Below are positions 1-7,500 of a stretch of 45,267 bases of DNA, piece after piece. How positions within the stretch are numbered: the stretch's first letter is position 1; each line of letters opens with the position of its first letter. The translations under genes and the position numbers were made by a program. The notes under the pieces were generated by a model that searched no databases, was not told the origin of the DNA, and was given only the letters and a program-made list of their open reading frames with translations. The DNA is from Acidimicrobiia bacterium (GTDB lineage Bacteria > Actinomycetota > Acidimicrobiia > Acidimicrobiales > SZUA-35): the NCBI GenBank assembly GCA_003231975.1, contig QIKW01000265.1, positions 1 through 45,267 of the forward strand, in the 5' to 3' direction.

Positions 1-1477
1 CCTGGTGCTGACCAAGCACATCCAACATGTGCTCCTTATTCTCTTCATAGCCAGCGTGGGCTCCCATGCGAGAAGACGTGCGGGCCGAGGTGTAGTAGGC
101 GTGACCGGTCATCAGCGCGGTTAAAGAAGCGGCGTAGGCCCGGCCCTCTTCTGAATCGTATGGCAGGCCAAGGTTCATCAACAGGGCCCCGAGGTTGGCG
201 TACCCAAGGCCGAGTTGGCGGAAATTGCGCGAATTCTGGGCAATGGCCTCGGTTGGGTAGTCGGCCCGGCCCACGATGATCTCCTGGGCAGTGAAGAAAC
301 ACTCGATTCCCCGCTCGAATCCATCAACATCGAACGTGTCGTCGTCGTTCAGGAAAGAGGCCAGGTTGAGGCTGGCCAGGTTGCAGGCTGAGTTGTCTAT
401 GTGCATGTATTCGCTGCACGGGTTCGAGCCGTTGATCTTGCCGGTGTTGGCCGAGGTGTGCCACCGGTTGATGGTTGAGTCGAACTGCATGCCTGGGTCG
501 GCGCACTCCCACGCGGCCTGGGAGAATTGACGCATCAGGTCTCGGGCCTTGACCGATCGAAGCACCTCGCCATTGGTGCGGGCGACAAGATTCCAGTCTC
601 CGTCGTCTAGCACGGCCTGCATGAATTCGTCTGTGACCCGCACCGAGTTGTTGGCGTTCTGGTACTGAATCGAATGGCTGTCGAGGCCGTCGAGGTCCAT
701 GTCGAATCCAGCCTCGCGCAGCACCCGGGCCTTGCGCTCCTCGGTTGCCTTGCACCAGATGAACTCTTCAATGTCGGGGTGGTCCACATCCAACATCACC
801 ATCTTGGCGGCCCGGCGGGTTTTGCCGCCGCTCTTGATGGTGCCTGCTGATGAGTCGGCGCCCCGCATGAAACTAACCGGACCAGACGCGGTGCCGCCGC
901 CCTTCAGCAGCTCGGAGCTGGCACGGATCCGACTGAGGTTAACCCCGGCTCCTGAGCCGCCTTTGAAGATCACACCTTCCTCGACATACCAGTTGAGGAT
1001 GGAATCCATCTTGTCGTCAACTGACAGAATGAAGCAGGCCGAACCCTGCTGGGGCACGTCGGCAACCCCGATGTTGAACCAGACCGGCGAGTTGAATGCG
1101 CCTTTCTGGTGGATGATGAGGTACTTGAGTTCGTCTGAAAAGGTTTCGGCTTCGTCCTCGTCGAAGAAGTAGCCGCCTTCGCGGCCCCAAACGGTGATCC
1201 GGTCAACCACACGATCTACCACCTGTTTGAGGGAGTATTCCCTCTCGGGCAGGCCTAGCGAGCCACGGAAGTACTTCTGAGCCAAAATGTTCGTTGCGTT
1301 GACCGACCACGTGCTTGGCACCTCGACGCCCAACTGCTCAAACGCCACCTCACCGGTTTTCCAGTGGGTGATTCTGGCGTCTCTAAGCTCCCACTCAACC
1401 GTGTCGTACGGATGGACCTCGGCGTTGGTGAAATGACGCCGGATACCAATGGCGGTGTGAAGAGAAGTGAGGGCCAT
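1..1477 (-). CDS. nrdJ: Vitamin B12-dependent (class II) ribonucleotide reductase, 5' part
   Basis: This gene encodes the adenosylcobalamin-dependent enzyme that reduces ribonucleotides to deoxyribonucleotides in the cytoplasm. The gene runs off the left edge, so only about 492 N-terminal residues are visible and the C-terminal part is missing. Visible motifs are QKGAFNSPVWFNIG, GSACFILSVDD, a glycine-rich KGGSGAGVNLSRIR stretch near residue 165, and NPCSE near residue 350, which carries a cysteine conserved in large RNR subunits. The start is an ATG with AAGGAG six bases upstream, and the protein begins MALTSLHTAIGIRRHF. Two NrdR boxes lie at its promoter and nrdR itself is 4 kb away. No other RNR genes are in the window. 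The family call is very safe; only the missing end is unseen. Confidence 0.96.
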   Translation of the reverse strand, partial: MALTSLHTAIGIRRHFTNAEVHPYDTVEWELRDARITHWKTGEVAFEQLGVEVPSTWSVNATNILAQKYFRGSLGLPEREYSLKQVVDRVVDRITVWGREGGYFFDEDEAETFSDELKYLIIHQKGAFNSPVWFNIGVADVPQQGSACFILSVDDKMDSILNWYVEEGVIFKGGSGAGVNLSRIRASSELLKGGGTASGPVSFMRGADSSAGTIKSGGKTRRAAKMVMLDVDHPDIEEFIWCKATEERKARVLREAGFDMDLDGLDSHSIQYQNANNSVRVTDEFMQAVLDDGDWNLVARTNGEVLRSVKARDLMRQFSQAAWECADPGMQFDSTINRWHTSANTGKINGSNPCSEYMHIDNSACNLASLNLASFLNDDDTFDVDGFERGIECFFTAQEIIVGRADYPTEAIAQNSRNFRQLGLGYANLGALLMNLGLPYDSEEGRAYAASLTALMTGHAYYTSARTSSRMGAHAGYEENKEHMLDVLGQHQ

Positions 1478-1665
1478 GAAAGCTCCTTGGGTGCCAGTGC
1501 CGGGGACTCCGTGCGGGCAGAGTTGGTGGTGGCAAGGGCTGCGGGTGGGTTTACAACTTGGTTCTTTAGAAACTGGACCCAGGTCCCTGGATCCGCCAGA
1601 TCCGGCGCCGCCCGCTGCCGCAACCAATCGATGTCGACAAGCCGCCATGGGAGGCCGGGCCGAGA

Positions 1666-1711
1666 CCACTAGATGTTGTGTTGCGGGAACTGGAAGCACA
1701 AGATGTGGGTG
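1666..1711 (-). promoter_or_regulatory. Two NrdR boxes upstream of nrdJ
   Basis: Two copies of the NrdR operator lie 30 bp apart (about three helical turns) at 1666-1681 and 1696-1711. Read on the minus strand the first is ACACAACATCTAGTGG, which matches 13 of 16 positions of the NrdR consensus as I recall it (aCaCwAtATaTwGtgt). The second is CACCCACATCTTGTGC, conserved mainly in its ATCTTGTG half. Paired boxes at this spacing are typical for NrdR, which binds cooperatively when loaded with dATP. The upstream box covers the predicted transcription start. The assignment rests on reading the motif, not on a matrix score. Confidence 0.75.
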
Positions 1712-1714
1712 GGT

Positions 1715-1744
1715 ATTACAACACCGTAATTACGTCGCTGTCAA
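1715..1744 (-). promoter_or_regulatory. Predicted nrdJ promoter
   Basis: On the minus strand a perfect -35 hexamer TTGACA (1739-1744) is followed after 18 bp by TGTAAT (1715-1720). This would start transcription near 1708, inside the NrdR box at 1696-1711, and leaves a leader of about 230 bases before nrdJ. I looked in that leader for a cobalamin riboswitch B12 box and did not find a convincing one. Confidence 0.55.
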
Positions 1745-2150
1745 CGGTTGATTTCAAATATCATGAACCGAACACGCAGTTGCGGCCCCTCTTCCGGCTA
1801 CGCCGGCCCGAGAGCAAGCGGGTAAAGGTTTCAAGTTACGCCGCAACCTGGGCCTAGGCCCCGCTGCAACGCTGCTCTCGCCCAAGGGCCCCCTCAAAAT
1901 TGTGCCCCCTCATTCCACCCTCTCGGACCGGCCTCGCCAGTTGCTGACACTTTAGGTAAATCCTCTGTGGATCAGAAGTGGATGACCCTGTGAGTTACGA
2001 AAAGTTTCTGTGGATTCCCGGCTCAGCCTGGGGATGGACCAGTGCGAGACTCTCCTTTGCTGTTTCTGCGGTCTATCAGTAGTCGCTGGCGCGGTTAAAC
2101 AGAGTCGGCCCCGCGACGGTCGAGCAATCCCCCTATCCCAGGTGCGCCAA
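1745..2150. other. Gene-free stretch between the nrdJ promoter and the CPBP protease gene
   Basis: About 400 bases without a convincing reading frame on either strand. I see no strong hairpin, repeat-family member or tRNA. It lies upstream of nrdJ and downstream of the CPBP protease gene, both on the minus strand, so it may hold the terminator of the latter, but no clear stem with a T tract was found. Confidence 0.4.
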
Positions 2151-2720
2151 TCATCCAGGTCGACCTAGGAAGAGGTTCCACACAACAGTGGTTGCCCAAT
2201 GAAGCAGAATGGCGGGCCACAACGAACGGGTCCTCAAAGACAAGTAGCCGCTCAGCAAACCAAGGGCGGCGACGATCACCAAGAACCCAGGCTTGATGAA
2301 CAGCGAGGTGTCGCTGATGCCAATCAGATAGTGATTCAACGGATGCCAGGCAACAAAGATCAGCGTCGAGGCGACAAGAGCAAGTGCCTTGGCCCGGACC
2401 GAAGCCTCATGAAGCAACCGGGGAAGCAGCAGACCCCGAAACAGCGCCTCTTCGACAATTGAGGGATAGAGCAGAAGCAGAGGCGGAAGGATGAGTAGCT
2501 GACCGAGGCTGGGCCAGCCGAGTTGGAACATGCCCGTCCCAAAGCCGATAGCGGCCGCCAAGGCCACATAACCAGCAACGGCCAACCATTCTGCGGGCGT
2601 TAGCCGACCGGGTCGCTGGCGCAGACTCTCTAGAACGTTCTCAGCAAAATAACCAGAGATTCTGGACATCTCCGAAGGCTGCCAGGTGGAGGGACACGTG
2701 TACATAGGGGTTGCCCTCAT
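2151..2720 (-). CDS. CPBP family intramembrane metalloprotease
   Basis: A predicted integral membrane protein of the CPBP (CAAX protease and bacteriocin-processing) family, 189 residues from the first start. The diagnostic motifs are present: EEALFRG (EExxxR) near residue 90, a histidine pair in WHPLNH near residue 124, and LLHW near the C-terminus. Around them are four to five hydrophobic segments. Members cleave membrane-embedded or prenylated substrates or are linked to bacteriocin self-immunity; the substrate here is unknown. The start is uncertain: ATG codons at 2720, 2705 and 2669 are all possible, and none has an ideally spaced ribosome site. The gene stands alone between nrdJ and a divergent reductase gene. 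Confidence 0.8.
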   Translation of the reverse strand: MRATPMYTCPSTWQPSEMSRISGYFAENVLESLRQRPGRLTPAEWLAVAGYVALAAAIGFGTGMFQLGWPSLGQLLILPPLLLLYPSIVEEALFRGLLLPRLLHEASVRAKALALVASTLIFVAWHPLNHYLIGISDTSLFIKPGFLVIVAALGLLSGYLSLRTRSLWPAILLHWATTVVWNLFLGRPG

Positions 2721-2846
2721 AGCAGAGGAGGGTCCCCCAGGCCTCCTTTGGCCGAAAAGCCCGGGCCGAAAGCCCGATCTCGGGTCTTAGACGTTGGCTC
2801 CATCACATCAGAGCTTGTGCCGCGGCCTGCCTAGTAACGTTCCTTC

Positions 2847-3608
2847 GTGGCAATTCGCTCTGTTCTTCCCGTAGCAGGCCTGGAAGTCGATCCGCTTGTA
2901 GCGGTTGCTGAAGAGCCGCGACCACGAAGCGGCGGGCGCCCATGGGTTCTGACAAACATGGTGACTTCCATCGATGGCGCCACCGCAGTGGGGGGCGTCT
3001 CTGGACCTCTCGGCGGGCCCGCAGACATGGCAGTGTTCCGAGCCATCCGCTCCGTGGCAGACGCGGTGATCGTCGGGGCAGGCACCGCGGTTGCCGAAAA
3101 CTATCGTCCGCCCCGGCCAGACACCGCTGTGGCCGCGGCCAGGCAGGCCCAGGGTCGGGCCGAACGGCTCACAATCGCCGTTGTCACAGCTTCGCTCAAC
3201 CTCGACCCCTCGCTGGCCCTGTTCAACGACTCGGCTTACCGCCCGTTGATAATCACAGTTGAGCAGGCACCGGAACAGAGACGCTCCGTCCTTGAACAGA
3301 CCGCAGACATCGTGGTGGCAGGAGTCAGTCGAGTCGACCTGCGTCTGGCGCTTGACGAGCTCTCCAGACGGGGTCACAAGAACATCCTGGTAGAGGGCGG
3401 GCCCTCGCTGAACGGTCAGTTCATTGCTGGCGATCTGATCGATGAATGGAACCTCACCCTTTCGCCCGTGCTGGCCGGGGGAAACTCCGCAAGGCCGGCC
3501 TTTGGCCCCCAAGCAGCCACAACGCGCAGGCTCACGCTCGCTCGCCTGTGGCAGGGCGACGATCTCCTATTTGGCCGCTGGGTGCGAGCTGGAACATCCA
3601 GCGGTTAG
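2847..3608 (+). CDS. RibD C-terminal-like (pyrimidine/dihydrofolate) reductase family protein
   Basis: A stand-alone reductase of the RibD-C/DHFR fold, 253 residues from a GTG start. NMVTSIDGATA near residue 36 and VADAVIVGAGTAVAENY near residue 70 form the NADPH-binding core. ILVEGGPSLNGQFI near residue 175, followed by IDEWNLTLSPVLAGG, is typical of the pyrimidine reductase step of riboflavin synthesis. There is no fused deaminase domain and no other riboflavin gene nearby, so it could act on riboflavin precursors or on another NADPH-dependent substrate. No clear Shine-Dalgarno sequence precedes the GTG. It converges with the transglycosylase gene, with 7 bases between the stops. Confidence 0.8.
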   Translation: MAIRSVLPVAGLEVDPLVAVAEEPRPRSGGRPWVLTNMVTSIDGATAVGGVSGPLGGPADMAVFRAIRSVADAVIVGAGTAVAENYRPPRPDTAVAAARQAQGRAERLTIAVVTASLNLDPSLALFNDSAYRPLIITVEQAPEQRRSVLEQTADIVVAGVSRVDLRLALDELSRRGHKNILVEGGPSLNGQFIAGDLIDEWNLTLSPVLAGGNSARPAFGPQAATTRRLTLARLWQGDDLLFGRWVRAGTSSG

Positions 3609-3615
3609 CTCCGAA

Positions 3616-4956
3616 CTAACCGTGAGCCGCGGCCGCTGAGGCGCCGTCGCCGCGTTCTGCGGGATCAGCTTCCAGGTTGTGCGAGGTGGGATTGTGCGAA
3701 GACGGTGTCAGCCGAACCGCACCTGCGTAGCGAGCCCTGGCAGCCATCACATCCAGGCCGTACTGATCCGAGCGGTTGTACCCAAGCAGCGCAACCCGGA
3801 AGTTCTCATCGGCGTCCAAGCCGCCACGTGAGCGACACAGGTGCTCGGCCGCGGAAAGTGCCGCATCGTAAATGTTGTGGGGGTCACGCACCCCATCGCC
3901 GTTCCCGTCCTGGCCATATATCTGCCAGCTGCTGGGGATGAACTGCATCGGGCCAACGGCCCGGTCCCACTCGGTGTTGCCGTCCAACGCCCCGCCGTCG
4001 GTGTCCCTGATGGATGCGAACTCTGTGCCATCCAGAACCGGCCCCAGAATCTTCTTGGATGTCTGGCCGTCCGGGCCAACCACACTGCCGCCGAAGGAAC
4101 CGTGCCGGGTCTCGATCAACCCAATCCCGGCTAGCTGACTCCAAGTGACGCGGCAACCCGGGCGGCGTTCCGCAGTTGCCACCTGTGCCGTGAAGTAGGC
4201 ATCCAGAACTACCAGAGGGATGTCGGTGTCTGCCACCGTCTGGGCCGCCAGTTGCTGTTCGAATCTGGGCACCAGAGTATCGATCCGAGAGTTCGCATCT
4301 GCCAACTCGGTCCTTGCCAGTGAAATCCTGCTGTCAGCGGCAGCCACGGCCTTGTCGATCTGAGCCGCGGTCCGTTCGGCATCAGCCAACCCAAGGCGGC
4401 TGGCACCAAGGGCAACCCTGGCCGAGGAGAGCCGATCCGACAACACCTCTTCTGCTGAATCAGCCAGCTCGGGGACCGGGCTGGAGACACCATCGAAGCT
4501 GAACTTCTCGAGGTCAAGCTTTGCGGTACCGAGGAAAGTGCTGACTCCGTAGGCCCCGAGGTTTGAGACTGCCTCGGCCTCGGCCAGCACCGCTGTGTCC
4601 AGGATTAGCCTTCTTTCCGCAACCACAACACGGTGGGCCCAGCGGTCGCTGAGCCTTTCAGCTCTTTCCTGGAATCCTTCGACGCGACGAATCTCGGCAC
4701 CGTCCCGATCCACATAGGCCTGTGTTAGGTCCACAACCAGGCCCCGCACCGGGCGGAGGTCAATCCCAACCTGGTCCATAATGTCTGGCTGAAACAGCTG
4801 GGAGTCTGGAAGTAGTTCCCGAAGGCTCAACTCTGGCAGTTGGTTCGTCTCCGCATCGCCTTGCTGGTCTTCCTGTCCCAGAGCGGGTGCCCCAAATGAA
4901 AGCAGCGGCGCGATGACCGCGACAACAGCAACAACACGGAGAACGCGACCAGTCAC
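3616..4956 (-). CDS. Secreted lytic murein transglycosylase, MltB-like
   Basis: An exported peptidoglycan-cleaving enzyme of 446 residues. A signal peptide covers about residues 1-27 (hydrophobic core VVAVVAVIAPLLSF, cut after a GAPALG-type end). Residues 85-245 are rich in alanine, glutamate and arginine with coiled-coil character. The catalytic domain begins near residue 265: GIGLIETRHG carries the likely catalytic glutamate near residue 280, and DRAVGPMQFIPSSW is the hallmark of the MltB/SLT_2 group. GNGDGVRDPHNIYDAA follows and may bind calcium. The start is GTG with no strong ribosome site. The C-terminal 40 residues are low complexity. It is probably involved in wall remodelling; neighbours give no further hint. 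Confidence 0.88.
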   Translation of the reverse strand: MTGRVLRVVAVVAVIAPLLSFGAPALGQEDQQGDAETNQLPELSLRELLPDSQLFQPDIMDQVGIDLRPVRGLVVDLTQAYVDRDGAEIRRVEGFQERAERLSDRWAHRVVVAERRLILDTAVLAEAEAVSNLGAYGVSTFLGTAKLDLEKFSFDGVSSPVPELADSAEEVLSDRLSSARVALGASRLGLADAERTAAQIDKAVAAADSRISLARTELADANSRIDTLVPRFEQQLAAQTVADTDIPLVVLDAYFTAQVATAERRPGCRVTWSQLAGIGLIETRHGSFGGSVVGPDGQTSKKILGPVLDGTEFASIRDTDGGALDGNTEWDRAVGPMQFIPSSWQIYGQDGNGDGVRDPHNIYDAALSAAEHLCRSRGGLDADENFRVALLGYNRSDQYGLDVMAARARYAGAVRLTPSSHNPTSHNLEADPAERGDGASAAAAHG

Positions 4957-5050
4957 AGCTTATGCTTCGACCCAAACCACGGCTGCTTTGAGCCACAAGG
5001 TGCCGAATGGGCACAACGACCCCGGCGTGGCTGCCTGGCATAGGTCTGGC

Positions 5051-5540
5051 GGACTATTGCATTGGGGTCTGCTCCCGCAGACCCGGCTTCGCCCATCCGG
5101 GTCAATAGCTCACGGCGTGCCGACGCCGTCGGCAACCACGCGCTATTGCATTGGGGTCTGCTCCCGCAGACCCGGCTTCGCCCATCCAACTAAACACCCC
5201 ACGGCGTGCCGACGCCGTCGGCAACGCGCAACACGAAAATAGGGCGTGCCGACGCCGTCGGCAACGCGCAACGGATCTGGCCATCGAACTTGGCCCCGAC
5301 AGGTCAACTGGCATGGATTAGGTGCGTTTTCGCCACTAATCCATGCCAGTTGCAAACCGGCCTCCCCGGCAAGTCACATTGGGGTCTGCTCCCGCAGACC
5401 CGGCTTCGCCCATCCAACTAAACACCCCACGGCGTGCCGACGCCGTCGGCAACGCGCAACGCCTTGGGGTCTGCTCCCGCAGACCCGCCTCCGGCCACCC
5501 CGGGCAACACCTCCCCGCTGGTCGCCGACGGCGACCACGC
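5051..5540. repeat. Extragenic palindromic repeat cluster 1 (units A and B)
   Basis: This gene-free 670-base gap holds alternating palindromic units. Unit A is a perfect hairpin, GGGTCTGC-TCCC-GCAGACCC, followed by CGGCTTCGCCCATCC. Copies start near 5061, 5150 and 5378, and a variant with a different tail lies near 5464. Unit B is built around GCCGACGCCGTCGGC, with copies near 5111, 5200, 5243 and 5429. A B variant at 5519-5537 is a perfect palindrome, TGGTCGCCG-A-CGGCGACCA. A and B alternate as A-B pairs, like REP/BIME elements in other bacteria. All frames across it give only repeat-derived peptides, so I annotate no gene here. Confidence 0.85.
5305..5352. repeat. Long hairpin element C, copy 1
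   Basis: A perfect 17-bp inverted repeat: CAACTGGCATGGATTAG (5305-5321) and its complement (5336-5352), around the 14-base loop GTGCGTTTTCGCCA. It sits inside repeat cluster 1, downstream of nrdR. The same element recurs near 7331 and 32878 with changes in the arms and an identical loop. Confidence 0.85.
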
Positions 5541-5626
5541 GCAAATGGGGCGACTCAAGGTTTGGAGGCCTGTACCGAGTCGGGGCCTCCAGAATCCAAG
5601 GTGCGAGGGCCTTGGCCGCGGTGGTC

Positions 5627-6139
5627 TTAGTGCGGCGTTAGCGAATCTGACTGGGGCTCGGAGGCACCGAACGCCGGGTGCTCTCGTTTGATCAGGGTGA
5701 GCTCCCTTTCGAAGTCAGCAACATCAACGAACCCCTTGTAGACACTGGCGAAGCGCAGTGCCGCAACCTCGTCTAACGCCCGGAGCTGGTCTAACACGGC
5801 AATGCCGACCCACTCTGAGCTGACCTCTGGACCTTCGATCCTGGCCTGGTCCTCAACAGAATCCGCAATCAGCTGAAGTACCGCCGATTCCAGCGGGCGA
5901 CCCTTGGCGGCCAACGTGAGACCACGGACGATCTTGGCCCGATCAAAAGGAGTCTTGTCTCCGGTGCGCTTAACGACTGTCAAGGTGACAGTCTCGAATC
6001 GCTCAAAGGTTGTGAAACGATTCTTGCAGCGGGTGCATGCACGTCTGCGGCGAATCGCGCTGCCAGCCTCGGCACTACGAGAATCAACCACTCGAGTTTC
6101 GTCGTTGCCGCAAGCCGTACAGCGCATTGGCACAACCAT
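5627..6139 (-). CDS. nrdR: Transcriptional repressor NrdR
   Basis: NrdR is the nucleotide-sensing repressor of ribonucleotide reductase genes; its ATP-cone domain reads dATP/ATP levels. The 170-residue protein has the expected zinc ribbon (MRCTACGNDETRVVDSR, then RACTRCKNRF, four cysteines) and the ATP cone with VVKRTGDKTPFDRAKI near residue 57. Length is slightly above the usual 150 because of a short C-terminal tail. The start may be ATG at 6139 or the fourth codon later at 6127, which gives the family-standard beginning MRC. It lies 66 bases downstream of the LysM gene on the same strand and is probably co-transcribed. Its predicted target, the pair of boxes before nrdJ, is in this window. 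Confidence 0.97.
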   Translation of the reverse strand: MVVPMRCTACGNDETRVVDSRSAEAGSAIRRRRACTRCKNRFTTFERFETVTLTVVKRTGDKTPFDRAKIVRGLTLAAKGRPLESAVLQLIADSVEDQARIEGPEVSSEWVGIAVLDQLRALDEVAALRFASVYKGFVDVADFERELTLIKREHPAFGASEPQSDSLTPH

Positions 6140-6205
6140 AACTGACCTATGAACGATGAGCGGGCACGATTCCGGCAGATCCGGACTTTCAAGTGGGATA
6201 TCGTT

Positions 6206-6670
6206 CTAGCCGAGCGAAGCCGGGATGCGAACGACTTGGCCTTCGGCCAGCGCACTGCCTCCGTTGGCAGCCGTAAGCAGCCGAACCACCTCAGTGGTCT
6301 CTTGGCCTGGCGCCGCAGCCAGGGCAATGCCCCACCACGTGTCGCCGGCTTTGGCAACCAGCAGCCGGTCTTGGCTGCTGGCGGCTGACTCTGCCGCTGG
6401 CTGCGCATTCGCCGCCGATTCAGCTTGGAGCCCAACCCAAGTGTCGGCCGTTGGGGCGCCCTGCACCAACCGAAGAGAAATCACCACAACCGCCAGCAGA
6501 ACTAGGCCGAGAGCAATAAGAAGCCGGGGATCGCCAACAGCGCTTCTGGCAATTGTTGACGACGACCGAGCTGACTGCCCACCAACTACCAGGCGTAGCC
6601 GGGGTGGATGCGAGGGAGCTGGGCAAGGAGTGCCGTTTTGGAAAGGGGCGGGTTGAAAGAGTGCGACCAT
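6206..6670 (-). CDS. Membrane-anchored LysM protein, SOS cell-division regulator (DivS/ChiZ/YneA-like)
   Basis: This 154-residue protein has one transmembrane helix (about residues 50-68, LLIALGLVLLAVVVISLRL). A C-terminal LysM-like domain (about 103-153) starts with VAKAGDTWWGIALA and ends with EGQVVRIP. Position between nrdR and a divergent lexA is exactly that of Rv2719c/ChiZ in M. tuberculosis and parallels DivS of Corynebacterium and YneA of Bacillus, which block division during DNA damage. The start is ATG with AGGAAG about nine bases upstream. Three LexA boxes at 6816-6885, one of them inside the promoter spacer, predict strong SOS control. Function is inferred from position, architecture and operators; sequence identity to the named proteins is not claimed. 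Confidence 0.82.
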   Translation of the reverse strand: MVALFQPAPFQNGTPCPAPSHPPRLRLVVGGQSARSSSTIARSAVGDPRLLIALGLVLLAVVVISLRLVQGAPTADTWVGLQAESAANAQPAAESAASSQDRLLVAKAGDTWWGIALAAAPGQETTEVVRLLTAANGGSALAEGQVVRIPASLG

Positions 6671-6815
6671 GATTACATCTTCCTGAGGGGGTGTGACACT
6701 GTCTGGAATCTGGCTGTTCTAAAGCTGGCTGTTCTGGGCGAGGTGGCCGGAGGGGACGACGGCGATTCGATCGTCCACCCCGGCCACGTCGAGCTGCTGC
6801 CCCCAGCGCTCCTCC

Positions 6816-6885
6816 CGAACGGGTGTTCTGAACAGTTAACACGAACGCTCGTTCGTTGACAACCCCCAATCCGAACAATTGTTCT
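6816..6885 (-). promoter_or_regulatory. SOS promoter of the LysM gene with three LexA boxes
   Basis: Three LexA operators of the Gram-positive form CGAAC-N4-GTTCG lie within 70 bp: CGAACGGGTGTTCT (6816-6829), the perfect CGAACGCTCGTTCG (6842-6855) and CGAACAATTGTTCT (6872-6885). On the minus strand a -35 TTGTCA (6857-6862) and a -10 TTAACT (6834-6839) are 17 bp apart, and the perfect box fills the spacer. The first box would cover the transcription start and the third lies upstream of -35. LexA bound here should exclude RNA polymerase. Confidence 0.85.
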
Positions 6886-6887
6886 GT

Positions 6888-7300
6888 TTTATTGGGACCT
6901 GCTACCGCAGGTCCGGCTTCGCCCATCCGCGTCATCCGCACACTGCGTGCCGACGCCGTCGGCAACGCGTGACTGCCAGCCGCTACCGCAGGTCCGGCTT
7001 CGCCCATCCGCGTCATCCGCACGCTGCGTGCCGGCACGCTGCGTGCCGACGCCGACGGCAACGCGTGACACGACCACATTGGGACCTGCTTCCGCAGGTC
7101 CGCCTCCGGCCACCCCGGTCAACACCCTCACTGCGTGCCGACGCCGTCGGCAACACAGAACAGCCACGAGGCGAGTTCTGAGCGAAGCGAAAAACTTGCG
7201 AAGAGACGAGGCCTCCAAGGCCGAGAAACGGCGACCGCTTCCGCAGGTCCGGCTTCGCCCATCTGGGTCGACACCTCACCGCTCGTCGCCGACGGCAACG
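6888..7300. repeat. Extragenic palindromic repeat cluster 2 (units A' and B)
   Basis: Four copies of a unit related to unit A lie here with the stem changed to GGACCTGC-NNCC-GCAGGTCC, followed by GGCTTCGCCCATCC or the GCCTCCGGCCACCC variant. Copies start near 6894, 6976, 7080 and 7230; the second and fourth have lost the left side of the stem. Each is followed by a B-type palindrome (TGCCGACGCCGTCGGCAAC or variants). This is the same A-B alternation as at 5.1-5.5 kb, but with compensatory stem changes. The rest of the 6671-7500 gap is operators and element C; no gene is seen. Confidence 0.82.
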
Positions 7301-7330
7301 CGGAACTGAGCCAGAATCTCCCAAGAAGGG

Positions 7331-7378
7331 GAACTGGAATGGATTAAGTGCGTTTTCGCCACTATTCCATGCCAGTTC
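7331..7378. repeat. Long hairpin element C, copy 2 (degenerate)
   Basis: GAACTGGAATGGATTA and its near complement TATTCCATGCCAGTTC surround the same GTGCGTTTTCGCCA loop as the other copies. Two arm positions no longer pair. A short CCC-AAGAA-GGGG stem precedes it, as at copy 3. It ends 54 bases before the LexA box of lexA. Confidence 0.8.
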
Positions 7379-7431
7379 GCCAAATATGGGCGAAGCCGGT
7401 CCGCGACAGCAGATCCAATATGAAACTCTAT

Positions 7432-7445
7432 CGAACACTTGTACG
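7432..7445 (+). promoter_or_regulatory. LexA box upstream of lexA
   Basis: CGAACACTTGTACG matches CGAAC-N4-GTTCG with one mismatch, 55 bases before the lexA start. This is the expected autoregulatory operator. A consensus promoter around it is less clear than for the LysM gene or recA. Confidence 0.75.
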
Positions 7446-7500
7446 CTGACATGTGGCATAGTGGTGGAAACCCACGTTCGACAAATCAAAGGAGGTCGCG

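Noticed and set aside
1478-1708. Cobalamin riboswitch in the nrdJ leader
   Set aside because: The leader is long enough, but I found no B12 box or matching fold by eye. A covariance search would settle it.
2808-3512. Minus-strand open frame over the RibD-C reductase
   Set aside because: The plus strand carries a clear family match; the minus frame has no motif.
5051-5540. CRISPR array
   Set aside because: Units are spaced irregularly, alternate between two kinds, and the stretches between them are not unique spacers of even length.
5041-5626. Small proteins coded by the repeat cluster
   Set aside because: All frames here are made of repeated hairpin-derived peptides and have no ribosome sites; the structure is in the DNA.
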